Counted from the first letter of the stretch, positions 15,183 through 23,959 are shown. The stretch is 64,000 bases of DNA from Desulfurispirillum indicum S5 (GCF_000177635.2 NC_014836.1:1624001-1688000), one strand, 5' to 3'. Notes: a model not told the origin generated them from the letters alone. Numbers and translations are program-made.

Positions 15183-17516
15183 ATGGCATTTTACTATCAG
15201 TACCAGTACACTGACCACTTTATCCTGGAGTACCATACTCCTGAAAAAGCCCCCTGCATCTCCATTGAAAAGATAAATGATCAGCTCACCTTCTTTGCCC
15301 TGTCCAATGACACGCATTTGAGCGACCTGTTGCTGAAAAGCTTGCGCGCCTATGTCACGGAACACCGGTTTTTCACCAGCTATAACTTTGTCCCTTTTCT
15401 GCGCGAATACGCACGGGGCGAACTCACCCTGAAGCACCGTCTGCTGCTGGGAGTCCTGGACCAGGGCAGCCAGACCCTGCGCTTTATCAATTTCGGCATG
15501 TACTATGTGCTCTTCAAGGATACGGATGGACGGATTTTCACCGCCCGCGATCACGAAAACACCCTTTCCGAACAGCCCACGCCCTTTCGCGTCCAAGTAT
15601 ACCCCCTCAACGATATTCAGAGCGTCTTCTTTGCCAACAATTCCAGGCTGCTCAGCATGGCTGAAGCCAATATGGCCCTGCTGACCACCAAAAAACAGTT
15701 TCTGTATGTGCACAGTGCACTGGAGGATGTACAGCCGACTGCAGAGACCGGCTCCTTTCTCCTCATCAATCACCTGCCAGCCGGCTCCGTCACGATCCTC
15801 TCCCGCGAGACTGTCACGCAGCCGAATCTGGATGCCCTTTCCAACCTTGAAATACGATTCGAAGCCTCTTTGGCGGCTTCAGGCCTCCACGAGGAGCTGG
15901 CGGACAATGCCATGCTCATCTTCCATGAAATGCTGCTGAACGCCTTTGAACATGGTGTACTGCGCATGACATCGGAACAGAAGCAGGAGCTGATCCGCAG
16001 TGGACAGTACGAAGGCTTTATCATTGAGCAGGAAAAGGCCTGTACCGGCCAGATTGATATCAGCTGTGAACTTTTTGCGAACCGGGTGCTGCGCATATCC
16101 ATCTCCGACAGCGGTGACGGTTTTGAGTACGAAAGTTACCTGCGGACAAAGGCGACAGAAACCCAAAGCCTCTTCCATAACCGTGGAATCAAAATTACCC
16201 AGGAGCTCAGCGATGGCATGTATTACTCAGACCAGGGGCGACAGGTTCACCTGATCCTCTCCCTGACCAGTCTCTCCGCCATTACTCAGCACAGGAAAAC
16301 GACCCCGGAGGAAGAACTGCAGAACTCACCGCTGCGGGATGTGTCCATACTCTATGTAGAGGATGACGAACTGACCCGGGAGCTCTATGTTCGTCTGCTC
16401 AAGCGCATGTCAAAATCCCTCCATGTGGCGGAAAATGGCCAGGAAGGCCTTGAGCTGTTCCATAAATTTCATCCGGACATCATCCTCAGCGACATCCAGA
16501 TGCCCGTCATGAACGGCCTCGATATGGCACGGGAAATCCGCCAGCACAACCGCGACATCCCGATCCTCCTGATAACGGCCTTCTCCGACAAGGACCATAT
16601 CCTGAGCGCCATCGACGCCGGCGTCGATCGTTTTATCAACAAGCCCGTCCAGCTTGGCAAGCTGCGCATGCACCTGGAACATTACGCACGCATCATCCAG
16701 ATGCAGCAGCAGCTCCAGAAACGCCTGGAGGAGGAACAGCGGCACCGCGAAGAGGAGTTTTTCGCCCTCAAGGACAAGAGCAGACGCGAAGAGCAGCAGC
16801 AGAAGGAAGCCTTCGCCAAGGAGGAGCTGATCATCCATAACGACGCCGCAACGCTCGAAGGAATCAGAGCCGAGGTATTCTACAAGCCCCAGGATATCCT
16901 CAGCGGCGACATCTACGGAATTTTCAGAATCGATGAACGCCGCACCCTTTTCTATATCATCGACAGCATGGGCAAGGGGATCGGCGCCTCCGTCACCGCC
17001 ATTCTGTCGGCATCATTCATCAACCAGTACCTCAAGACCACACCCAAAGCAACAGCTCCATCATTACAGGATATAGTCACCACCTATGCCGACTATATCA
17101 AGAGCTACCTGCTTGATGACGAGGTCATTTCCCTCTCCATGGCCTGCATCGACACACAGAGCCTGCTGATGGAGTACAGCTCGTTCGGCATGTACCCGAT
17201 CTTCATCAAGGATATCGACAAGGACAGCCTCCATGAGTGCCGCACCAATAACCTGCCGCTTATGATCTACTCCCAGGATATCCGCATCGACCAGTTCACG
17301 CTTCCCCGCAACTTCCATATTCTCATCTACTCTGACGGACTGTGCGAAAACGATGATTTCAGCGGTACGGAACTGCGGAGATCCTTCGTCAAAAGCCACT
17401 GCCTGAATGACATCCTGCAGGACTTCTTCAAGGCCACCAATAATCAGGAGCCGGTACCTGGCTCTGATGACACCAGCATCCTCTACATCAGCAACCAGAG
17501 TGTCGCACACCCTTGA
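15183..17516 (+). CDS. Multi-domain switch protein: degenerate PP2C, HATPase, receiver, coiled coil, PP2C (SpoIIE-type)
   Basis: The 777-residue protein joins several modules. A HATPase_c of the anti-sigma kinase kind (about 215-365) has N-box HEMLLNAFEHG and the SDSGDGFEY motif. A receiver domain follows (about 387-505), with acidic DD at its start and phospho-acceptor Asp437 in SDIQMP. A Glu/Gln-rich coiled coil (about 505-555) leads to a SpoIIE-type PP2C phosphatase (about 560-777) with PQDILSGDIYG and DSMGKGIGAS. Residues about 85-165 (GVLDQGSQTLRFINFGMYYV) look like half of another PP2C domain. The protein may phosphorylate and dephosphorylate an anti-anti-sigma partner under receiver control, but no such partner is in the window. 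The start at 15183 has GGGGGA upstream. Confidence 0.85.
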   Translation: MAFYYQYQYTDHFILEYHTPEKAPCISIEKINDQLTFFALSNDTHLSDLLLKSLRAYVTEHRFFTSYNFVPFLREYARGELTLKHRLLLGVLDQGSQTLRFINFGMYYVLFKDTDGRIFTARDHENTLSEQPTPFRVQVYPLNDIQSVFFANNSRLLSMAEANMALLTTKKQFLYVHSALEDVQPTAETGSFLLINHLPAGSVTILSRETVTQPNLDALSNLEIRFEASLAASGLHEELADNAMLIFHEMLLNAFEHGVLRMTSEQKQELIRSGQYEGFIIEQEKACTGQIDISCELFANRVLRISISDSGDGFEYESYLRTKATETQSLFHNRGIKITQELSDGMYYSDQGRQVHLILSLTSLSAITQHRKTTPEEELQNSPLRDVSILYVEDDELTRELYVRLLKRMSKSLHVAENGQEGLELFHKFHPDIILSDIQMPVMNGLDMAREIRQHNRDIPILLITAFSDKDHILSAIDAGVDRFINKPVQLGKLRMHLEHYARIIQMQQQLQKRLEEEQRHREEEFFALKDKSRREEQQQKEAFAKEELIIHNDAATLEGIRAEVFYKPQDILSGDIYGIFRIDERRTLFYIIDSMGKGIGASVTAILSASFINQYLKTTPKATAPSLQDIVTTYADYIKSYLLDDEVISLSMACIDTQSLLMEYSSFGMYPIFIKDIDKDSLHECRTNNLPLMIYSQDIRIDQFTLPRNFHILIYSDGLCENDDFSGTELRRSFVKSHCLNDILQDFFKATNNQEPVPGSDDTSILYISNQSVAHP

Positions 17517-17571
17517 CAACACGCGGCACCTGGGTCATATACATGCACAATCATACCGGATGGGGAAGACT

Positions 17572-18204
17572 GTGAAACAACGACTTTATCAGTTTTATAT
17601 CGGCTTTCTCGTGAACTTTAGCCGAATGCTCTTCTTTGTTCTGAACAGACTGCAGGTGAAGGGGGATCAGTACATTCCCACTGACGCCAGGGCCGTCCTG
17701 TACGTTTCCAACCACGTCAGCTTCCTTGAGACCATGGCCATTCCCATGACCATAGTGGGACGACAAAAGGTGCACACCTTGCGTATCGCCGCCAAAGAAG
17801 AGCTTCTCCAGATACCCGTCATCGGCCGCGTCCTGCGCAGCATTCACATCATTCCCGTCAAACGGGGCAGCGGAGCGAAGGCCTATGCCGCCATCCTCCA
17901 GAACATCCGCCAGGGTAACTCCATTCTGGTCTTCCCCGAGGGCACCAGGGCCAAAGATGGCATCATGAAACGGCCCAAGCGCGCCATCGGGAAACTCATG
18001 CATGAATCGGGATTGCCCATCGTTCCCATCCGCGTTGATGGGCTGCATACCTGGAGGCTGTGGAAACTGGGGCAGAAAGGTGCTCTCACCTTCGGCGAAC
18101 CCTTTGCCATTGATGAAATACTCCCCGTCAATCAGGACGAAGAAGCCATTGACTACCAGCTTGTCGCTGATAAAGTCATGGAAAAAATACGCTCACTTTG
18201 CTAG
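17572..18204 (+). CDS. 1-Acyl-sn-glycerol-3-phosphate acyltransferase (PlsC family)
   Basis: Makes phosphatidic acid by acylating lysophosphatidic acid at the inner membrane. The 210-residue product has an N-terminal hydrophobic helix (about 8-28), the catalytic box NHVSFLE (HX4E in place of the more common HX4D, a variant seen in other PlsC proteins), and the substrate-binding FPEGTRAKDG. In-frame starts exist at 17407 and 17560; GTG at 17572 is chosen because GGGGA lies seven bases upstream while the others have none. It follows the switch gene by 55 bases on the same strand. Confidence 0.88.
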   Translation: MKQRLYQFYIGFLVNFSRMLFFVLNRLQVKGDQYIPTDARAVLYVSNHVSFLETMAIPMTIVGRQKVHTLRIAAKEELLQIPVIGRVLRSIHIIPVKRGSGAKAYAAILQNIRQGNSILVFPEGTRAKDGIMKRPKRAIGKLMHESGLPIVPIRVDGLHTWRLWKLGQKGALTFGEPFAIDEILPVNQDEEAIDYQLVADKVMEKIRSLC

Positions 18205-18255
18205 AGTACCTGCCATGTTCACCCGAAAACAGCACCACTTTGTATTGAGGGAACC

Positions 18256-18699
18256 ATGAAAAAACTGCTGCTTCTGTTTATCTTCATACACACTCTGGTT
18301 CTTACGGCAATCGCCGACAATTATGTTGCCGTTACCGGCGATCGGGTCAATCTGCGCGCGCAGCCCTCCACCAATGCCGAAGTCCTCTGGACCCTGGGCA
18401 AGTACTTCCCCTTGAAAGTGCTGAAGCAGCAGGGTAACTGGTATCAGGTGGAAGACTTCGAGGGTGACAAAGGGTGGATTCACAACAGTGTTGCCAACAA
18501 GGAAAACCGTGGCGTCATCGTCATCCGCAATAATGTAAATGTGCGCAGCTCCAACTCCACCAATAGCGATATTCTCTTCCGCACCAGCTATGGCGTTGCC
18601 TTCCGCATCATTGGTCAGCGCAGTAACTGGTATCAGGTTGAACACCCCGATGGTCACCAGGGATGGATTCGCGGTGATCTGCTGTGGGGCGCCAAGTAA
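18256..18699 (+). CDS. Exported protein with two bacterial SH3 domains
   Basis: The 147-residue protein has a signal peptide (about 1-20, ending TAIA) and two SH3b domains (about 23-80 and 87-145). Each shows the family pattern, VNLRAQPSTNAEVLW ... WYQVEDFEGDKGWIH and VNVRSSNSTNSDILF ... WYQVEHPDGHQGWIRGDL. SH3b domains of this kind bind cell-wall peptides. The protein has no catalytic domain, so a structural or targeting role in the periplasm is likely. A terminator follows about 120 bases on. Confidence 0.88.
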   Translation: MKKLLLLFIFIHTLVLTAIADNYVAVTGDRVNLRAQPSTNAEVLWTLGKYFPLKVLKQQGNWYQVEDFEGDKGWIHNSVANKENRGVIVIRNNVNVRSSNSTNSDILFRTSYGVAFRIIGQRSNWYQVEHPDGHQGWIRGDLLWGAK

Positions 18700-18817
18700 T
18701 CTCCCGTCTCTGACTGGAGCCATTGAGGGGATGGGGTACGCAAAGCCTGGCTTCCCATTTTTCTCTGCGCCTGCAAAAGTACTCTTCCAGCTTTTGCCAT
18801 TGCCTTTATGCCTGTAC

Positions 18818-18845
18818 GTCCGCGTAATCTGCGGACACGTTTTTT
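18818..18845 (+). terminator. Terminator after the SH3b gene
   Basis: GTCCGC (18818-18823) pairs with GCGGAC (18831-18836), loop of seven, followed by ACG and TTTTTT. A weak but plausible rho-independent terminator. Confidence 0.6.
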
Positions 18846-18949
18846 CCCTCATTCCCCAAAATCCCCTCCATGCCTTCTGTTTTCCTCCCTCGCCTTTGCT
18901 GTGAACGAAAGTTTCGTATCCCATAATTTTCATATAAAACATTAAAAAT

Positions 18950-19617
18950 AACTCAACTTTCGCACCTTGTCGCGCTGGGCTAAGGTGTTGCTATAATGAG
19001 ATTTACCATGAGGAAACAGTGTATATTTTGCGTACTTGACTCATCTGGCATCACTTTTCGTTTCCGGATATTGCCCTTTTTGACCGCCCAAAAAGGGCAC
19101 AAAAACGCGCCCCCCGAACGCCCGTTTTTCCGGCTTATTGCTTGCCTGTTCTGGAGATCCGGCAGACACTGCGTCCCTGCAGTGCTGCCGGACCACTCAC
19201 TTCCTGTGAGTGTCCCGTTCGGGTCTTGCCAGCCAGGCGTCGCACTCACCGGACGGGCTCAGGGGGGAACGGCCTGCTCCTGTTTCTCCCCCGTGTGCTG
19301 GCCCAGCCAGGACGCGAAGACTGGAACGCTATGGACCCGCAGGGTTGACGCCACGAGGGCGGCAACCGCAAACCAAAAACCACGGAGGGCGGTTGTTTGC
19401 GGTCCCCAGTTCCAGGCAAGCGGGCGGCTGATAAGGACAGCACTGGGGGTCGCTTCCCAGCCACTTTTTGCGGGTAAAAAGTGGCAAAAGAAACTCGTGT
19501 ATATGGTGAGGATAATGTCAAGCAACGCAGTCTGTGCAGAACCACTTCCTCCATTCCAGCATGGCATCAGGGTCGGTGCCGATAACCTGCAGTTTCGGAG
19601 GTGAAACCTCGAGTTTG
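18950..19617 (+). repeat. Structured dispersed element, copy A
   Basis: First of three copies. The core (19073-19485) opens with a 10-bp hairpin (GCCCTTTTTG, loop ACCGCC) and closes with another (GCCACTTTTT at 19460-19469, loop GCGGGT, AAAAAGTGGC at 19476-19485). Internal helices lie at 19158-19192, 19194-19212, 19344-19366 and 19366-19402, and CTGGAAC (19321-19327) can pair with GTTCCAG (19409-19415). Left and right flanks (18950-19072 and 19486-19617) are also shared with copy B. In the left flank TATAAT with an extended TG (18989-18997) could be a promoter. No reading frame is conserved among copies. It lies between the ends of the converging SH3b and flgE genes. Confidence 0.85.
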
Positions 19618-19620
19618 CAG

Positions 19621-19655
19621 AAAAAAATTCCCGCCTGCGGAGCAGGCGGGAAAAA
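19621..19655 (-). terminator. Rho-independent terminator of the hook operon
   Basis: On the minus strand an 11-bp perfect stem (19628-19638 with 19642-19652, three-base loop) is followed by a run of seven T. It is 280 bases past the flgE stop and directly abuts the end of repeat copy A. Confidence 0.85.
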
Positions 19656-19933
19656 CCAAATACGATGAGCGAAGAATATTGTCATGTCCACTTCCCTGAC
19701 GGGAACCATGGATAGTGGCAATGTTTCTCTTCCTGTTCCACACAAAAGCCGCTCGAATCTTTTGGGTTTCACTTGCCTCTGGTGTATCCCAAGGGCCTGG
19801 TACGCCACGAGGGCAGAGGTACGGACGCGTGTCTGCCCGCGGAAGATCACTGCCGTGCCCCTCAAGGGGGCAACCCTGAGAGCCTGGTCACCTTGCCAGC
19901 GCTCCCCGGATTGCCCCCCGAAGGGGGGATTGT
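19656..19933. other. Long 3' untranslated region of flgE
   Basis: No gene is recognised here. On the minus strand, five bases after the flgE stop, C6-TTC-G6 (19914-19928) forms a very stable hairpin with a C(UUCG)G tetraloop, and a second smaller inverted repeat (CTCA..GGG / CCCTGAG) is at 19861-19880. The flgE transcript must cross this before the terminator at 19621-19655. Confidence 0.5.
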
Positions 19934-22900
19934 TTAGCGTTTCATGTTCAGGACTTCCTGAATCATGCTGTCCGAGGTGGAGATGATGCGCGAGTTGGCC
20001 TGGAAACCACGCTCGACGATGATCATCTGGGTGAACTCCATGGAAAGGTCTACGTTACTCATCTCCAGGGAGTTACTGATGATGGTTCCGAATCCGGCTG
20101 AGCCGGGAGCAGCATAGTTGGGCTGTCCACTGGCATTGGTGGAGACAAAGAGGGAATTCCCAACCTTGGAAAGGCCCTGAGGGTTGGTGAAGTCCGCCAG
20201 GGTCAACTGAGCCAGCGGACGGGAAAGGTCGTTACTGAACAGGCCGTAGACGATACCATTTTCATCAATGGAATAGTCTTCAAGCGTTCCTTCCTTATAG
20301 CCGTTCTGCCGCTGTTTAGTGGTATCAGACTTGCTGGCGTACTGGGTAAAGCCGTCAAACCCGCCACCAGGCGTGCCCATGTCGATGACGACCTCCATTG
20401 GGTTGGCACCATTGTTGGGAACGATGAACAGCGGGCCACCGATCATCATTTCCAGGCCGCCATCGGGGCTGAAAGTAATGCTTCCCTCCGGCAGGGAGAG
20501 CGATCCGGCGCCGCCGGTGATCTCAGCTGGTTTGGGTACGCTGGCCTTCCAGGTCCACTGGTTCACATTACGCGGATCAGGGTCCTTGTAGAATTCAAAA
20601 TCCAGAGAATGAACAAAGCTTTCGGAGTCAATGATATTGACCGTGGTGGCATGATAGCCTCCGGAAGCCAGCTGCTCCACACTCAGGGAGGTGGTGATGG
20701 CGTTGAAAATGGGGTTGCCCGGCACCGAGAGCTTCAGGTCGAGGATGGAGAAGTGTTCGCCATCATCGCCGTTGATGACAATAGAGCCATTCTCATTGAC
20801 GTAGACACCCTTGTTGTTCTTGAGGTTCAGGGACTGCTCCAGGGCGTAGGCCAGGTCTCCCAGGGTGGTGTCGCTCTGTCCCAGGTTATTGTTCACCGAC
20901 ATGGAGGAGCTGAACTGCTGCCCCATACCAAGGGTGGCACTCAGGGAAATGCGGTCGTTGGTACCCAGGCCAAGGCTCGTGCCATTGCTGTTATAGAGAC
21001 GTGCCAGCTTGGTGTCTTCGTTGGCACTGGTCAGGAAGCGCTCCGACGTTGACATGGAACCGGTCAGCAGGGTCGCGGGCAGGTTCAGGGCCTGGTTCAG
21101 GCGCGCCGAAGAGGTAATGATCTCGGCACCGGTGATATGGTGGTTAATGGGGCCACGCAGGATACCGGAAGTGCCGGCCGCGCTGACATTGAGGTTGCTG
21201 AATGGGCCACTTGCCGTGGTGTTCAGCTGGTGGCGCAGATTGATGTCACGGCCCACATAGTTGATGGGGCCTGTCATGCCGATCTGCATGGTACGGGCCG
21301 AAACACCAGCTGAGAAAATTACATTGCTCAGGGGCTCAAACAGGGGATTCAGCAGATCCTGATAGGCCGCATCAACGCCGGCATTGATAGAAACGCTCAG
21401 TTCGGCCAGTCCACCACTGCTGGGGTTTTTAAATTCGAAATCCTTGCCGGTCCAATTAACAATAAAGCCCGTGACCCCTGCAGCTACAAGCTGATCCTGA
21501 ATATGGGCGGCGATATTGGCCATGGAGGTCATGGCAGTGGCATCGACGTTAATGGTGGTCAGAACCGTCTGTCCGGGGCGACGGAAGGTGATATCGAAGT
21601 TGGCCCCGTCAAAATCTGTACCATTAAAACCAAAATAATCGGTGGCTTCAAAGTCAGCATTCACCGCGCCCGTTGCCGTGGCATCAAAATTCAATCGTCC
21701 GTCCTCTTCCAGGGTGACATTCACATCGGCCAGGGCAGGGTTGGTATTGATGATGGTGATCAGTTCGTCCAGGGAGCTGAAGTAATAGGCTCCCGCGTTG
21801 CTGTTATTGCCACGAATCCCTTCAGGGTCATAGACAAAGGTGGCAATCTGGGGAACATCAACACCGGCCACGTTCACTGTGCCCGTGACCACGGAGATGG
21901 CATCGTTGGCGTCCTTAAAGCCCATCTTCTGCAGCGTAAAACCACCGTCGTGATTGTTATCATAGGTGATCTTGCCACCCAGCTGGTCGGACGTCTTGGG
22001 GTCGGCGCCGAAGATAAAGTCGCCAGTCAGATTATCCAGATACTCGTTGACGGCCTTGTCGTTGCCCACATTGGTGCCGCTGTAGCTCACCTGAATATTG
22101 CCCAGGTCAAACCCGGCGATATTGGCGAAAGCCAGGCGACCACCATCATTGTAGGCGCGTATGAGGTTCATGGCGTCGGTGGAAATGGAACCATCCTGGC
22201 TGTCACCAACGGTATAGGCGCTGAACGCGGTACTGACCGTGGTTCCGGCAGGAATTTTCACACCCGACGAAAAACTGAAGCGGATCCAGTCACCAGCACC
22301 GTTGACCTGCACCAGGTTGGGATCGGTGGCGTGGATGGTGACAAAGTCACCGGCGGCAAGCTCAATGCTGCGGTAGAGACCATTGGGGTCTTTGCTGCCA
22401 TCATAGAGGGTCATGGGAGCGCCACTGGTGTTGGTGACGACGGTGCCATTCTCCAGGCGCTCGGAAAGGCGCACACCATCAGCCTGCATGCCCGTATAGG
22501 GAGCATCGACGTTGACCTCGTAGCCAGCCGGGAAAGCGGTGGTGTGATTACCGGGGGCAAAGTCGGAGTTGATCTGCATGATCAGCTCATCAAGAGTTGA
22601 AAAAGGTTTGGCCATGTTATCCACGCCGCCAATGGCAGTCGTGTCGAGGGAAACAGGGTTGGTGGCCGTGGAGTAGTAGTACTCCTGGGTCACCAGGTTG
22701 CCCTTGACTTCCATGGAAATGCGGATACGGTCGTTGCCGTCCTGGAAGTTAAAGACGCTGATATCGCCGATATAGGCGCGGCTGGTGGCGCTGACATTCT
22801 GCATGGAACCCTGGAGGCGGGCAGTCAGTTCTTCCAGGGTATTGAAGTCAAGCCCCTTGTTGTACTGCTCCTGGAAGAAGAATTCGCTGGATGTCTTGAC

Positions 22901-23959
22901 GCCGTTGGCGTTGTACTGACCATTCAGGCTGGAAATGACGTTGTTGAATTTGGTGTTGGCGGGAACGCTGCTTGACTCCATGCTCAGATCCATGCTCTCG
23001 CGGGCCGTGACGCGCAGTTTTCCTTCCACAATATCAACACTCTGCACATACCCGGCAAAGCGCTCTTCGATTTTTCGCGCCAGCCCTCCCAAGGTACTGA
23101 AGATGTTATCATTGGAGTCAAAGTCCCGCGGAATACCATTGGCACTGTATTCATTTGAGGCGCTGGGACGGTAGCGGAAGGTCACCGTCTCCTGGACACC
23201 ATCCTTGGTGATGGTCACCTTGAAGGTTTCGTTGTCCACGATGCTCAGACCGGTGTCGGCAGAATCGTAGAGCTGACCCATGCTGGTAAGCGCCGTGGCG
23301 TGGGACTTGAAGGTCACCGCCTGGTCATCGAGGATGGAGAGGGCATTGCCCTGTTCGTTGAAGAGTGTGGAGAGATCCTTGTTGCCGTCGGCAGCAGTGC
23401 GCAGGACCGGCGTACTGAGAATGGTTCCCGAAGCTTCAGCGTTCAGGTTCCCACCTAATTCGACATTACTCGTGGGAGAAGCCGGAGATTTTATTCCTAC
23501 GGGAATCTGGATGTTACCCACAACGGTGGTGGGGTTGATGGTAAACTCGCCGTACTGGTTCTGGGTTGCCATGCGGCCCTGCATGACCAGACCATCGGGG
23601 GTGACCATCATCCCCTCTTTATTGAAGGTAAAATTGCCGTTACGGGTAAAGAAGTTCTGGGCGCCGTTGGAGACGACGAAGAAGCCACGTCCGGCAATGG
23701 CCATATCAGTGGACTTATTTGACGCCTCAATACCACCCTGACTGAAGATAAGGTTGGTGGAGTTGACCCGCGTACCAATACCCACCTGCATGGGGTTAAC
23801 GCCGGATCCGCCGATGCTGATACTCATGACATCAGCAAAACCGGCACGGGCTTTTTTATAGCCGAAGGTGTTTACGTTGGAAATGTTGTTACCGATAATA
23901 TCCATCGACCGCTGATGATTGACCAGACCGGATACACCGGCATACATGGATTGCAGCAT
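19934..23959 (-). CDS. flgE: Flagellar hook protein FlgE, unusually large
   Basis: Builds the flagellar hook. The N terminus (MLQSMYAGVSGLVNHQRSMD, then GNNISNVNTFGYK) and C terminus (MEFTQMIIVERGFQANSR, then SDSMIQEVLNMKR) are the paired D0/D1 axial coiled coils of FlgE. The 1341-residue length is about three times that of E. coli FlgE; the expansion is all in the surface-exposed middle. There, segments with a shared pattern recur: STLGGLARKIEERF, NTLEELTARLQ, STLDELIMQIN, SSLDELITIIN, TTLGDLAYALEQ, which points to repeated insert domains. GGAGC precedes the ATG. It is the last gene of the fliK-flgD-flgE operon. Confidence 0.95.
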   Translation of the reverse strand: MLQSMYAGVSGLVNHQRSMDIIGNNISNVNTFGYKKARAGFADVMSISIGGSGVNPMQVGIGTRVNSTNLIFSQGGIEASNKSTDMAIAGRGFFVVSNGAQNFFTRNGNFTFNKEGMMVTPDGLVMQGRMATQNQYGEFTINPTTVVGNIQIPVGIKSPASPTSNVELGGNLNAEASGTILSTPVLRTAADGNKDLSTLFNEQGNALSILDDQAVTFKSHATALTSMGQLYDSADTGLSIVDNETFKVTITKDGVQETVTFRYRPSASNEYSANGIPRDFDSNDNIFSTLGGLARKIEERFAGYVQSVDIVEGKLRVTARESMDLSMESSSVPANTKFNNVISSLNGQYNANGVKTSSEFFFQEQYNKGLDFNTLEELTARLQGSMQNVSATSRAYIGDISVFNFQDGNDRIRISMEVKGNLVTQEYYYSTATNPVSLDTTAIGGVDNMAKPFSTLDELIMQINSDFAPGNHTTAFPAGYEVNVDAPYTGMQADGVRLSERLENGTVVTNTSGAPMTLYDGSKDPNGLYRSIELAAGDFVTIHATDPNLVQVNGAGDWIRFSFSSGVKIPAGTTVSTAFSAYTVGDSQDGSISTDAMNLIRAYNDGGRLAFANIAGFDLGNIQVSYSGTNVGNDKAVNEYLDNLTGDFIFGADPKTSDQLGGKITYDNNHDGGFTLQKMGFKDANDAISVVTGTVNVAGVDVPQIATFVYDPEGIRGNNSNAGAYYFSSLDELITIINTNPALADVNVTLEEDGRLNFDATATGAVNADFEATDYFGFNGTDFDGANFDITFRRPGQTVLTTINVDATAMTSMANIAAHIQDQLVAAGVTGFIVNWTGKDFEFKNPSSGGLAELSVSINAGVDAAYQDLLNPLFEPLSNVIFSAGVSARTMQIGMTGPINYVGRDINLRHQLNTTASGPFSNLNVSAAGTSGILRGPINHHITGAEIITSSARLNQALNLPATLLTGSMSTSERFLTSANEDTKLARLYNSNGTSLGLGTNDRISLSATLGMGQQFSSSMSVNNNLGQSDTTLGDLAYALEQSLNLKNNKGVYVNENGSIVINGDDGEHFSILDLKLSVPGNPIFNAITTSLSVEQLASGGYHATTVNIIDSESFVHSLDFEFYKDPDPRNVNQWTWKASVPKPAEITGGAGSLSLPEGSITFSPDGGLEMMIGGPLFIVPNNGANPMEVVIDMGTPGGGFDGFTQYASKSDTTKQRQNGYKEGTLEDYSIDENGIVYGLFSNDLSRPLAQLTLADFTNPQGLSKVGNSLFVSTNASGQPNYAAPGSAGFGTIISNSLEMSNVDLSMEFTQMIIVERGFQANSRIISTSDSMIQEVLNMKR

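Noticed and set aside
18996-19604. Long open frames through the repeat copies on both strands (for example products containing PPERPFF)
   Set aside because: The same frame is not kept between copies: single-base indels shift it, and differences fall as paired stem changes. No start site or family signature. Treated as non-coding.
21503-22600. 365-residue frame opposite flgE, and similar long frames opposite fliK, ileS and the TPR gene
   Set aside because: GC-rich codon bias leaves long antisense frames; none has family motifs or a start site.
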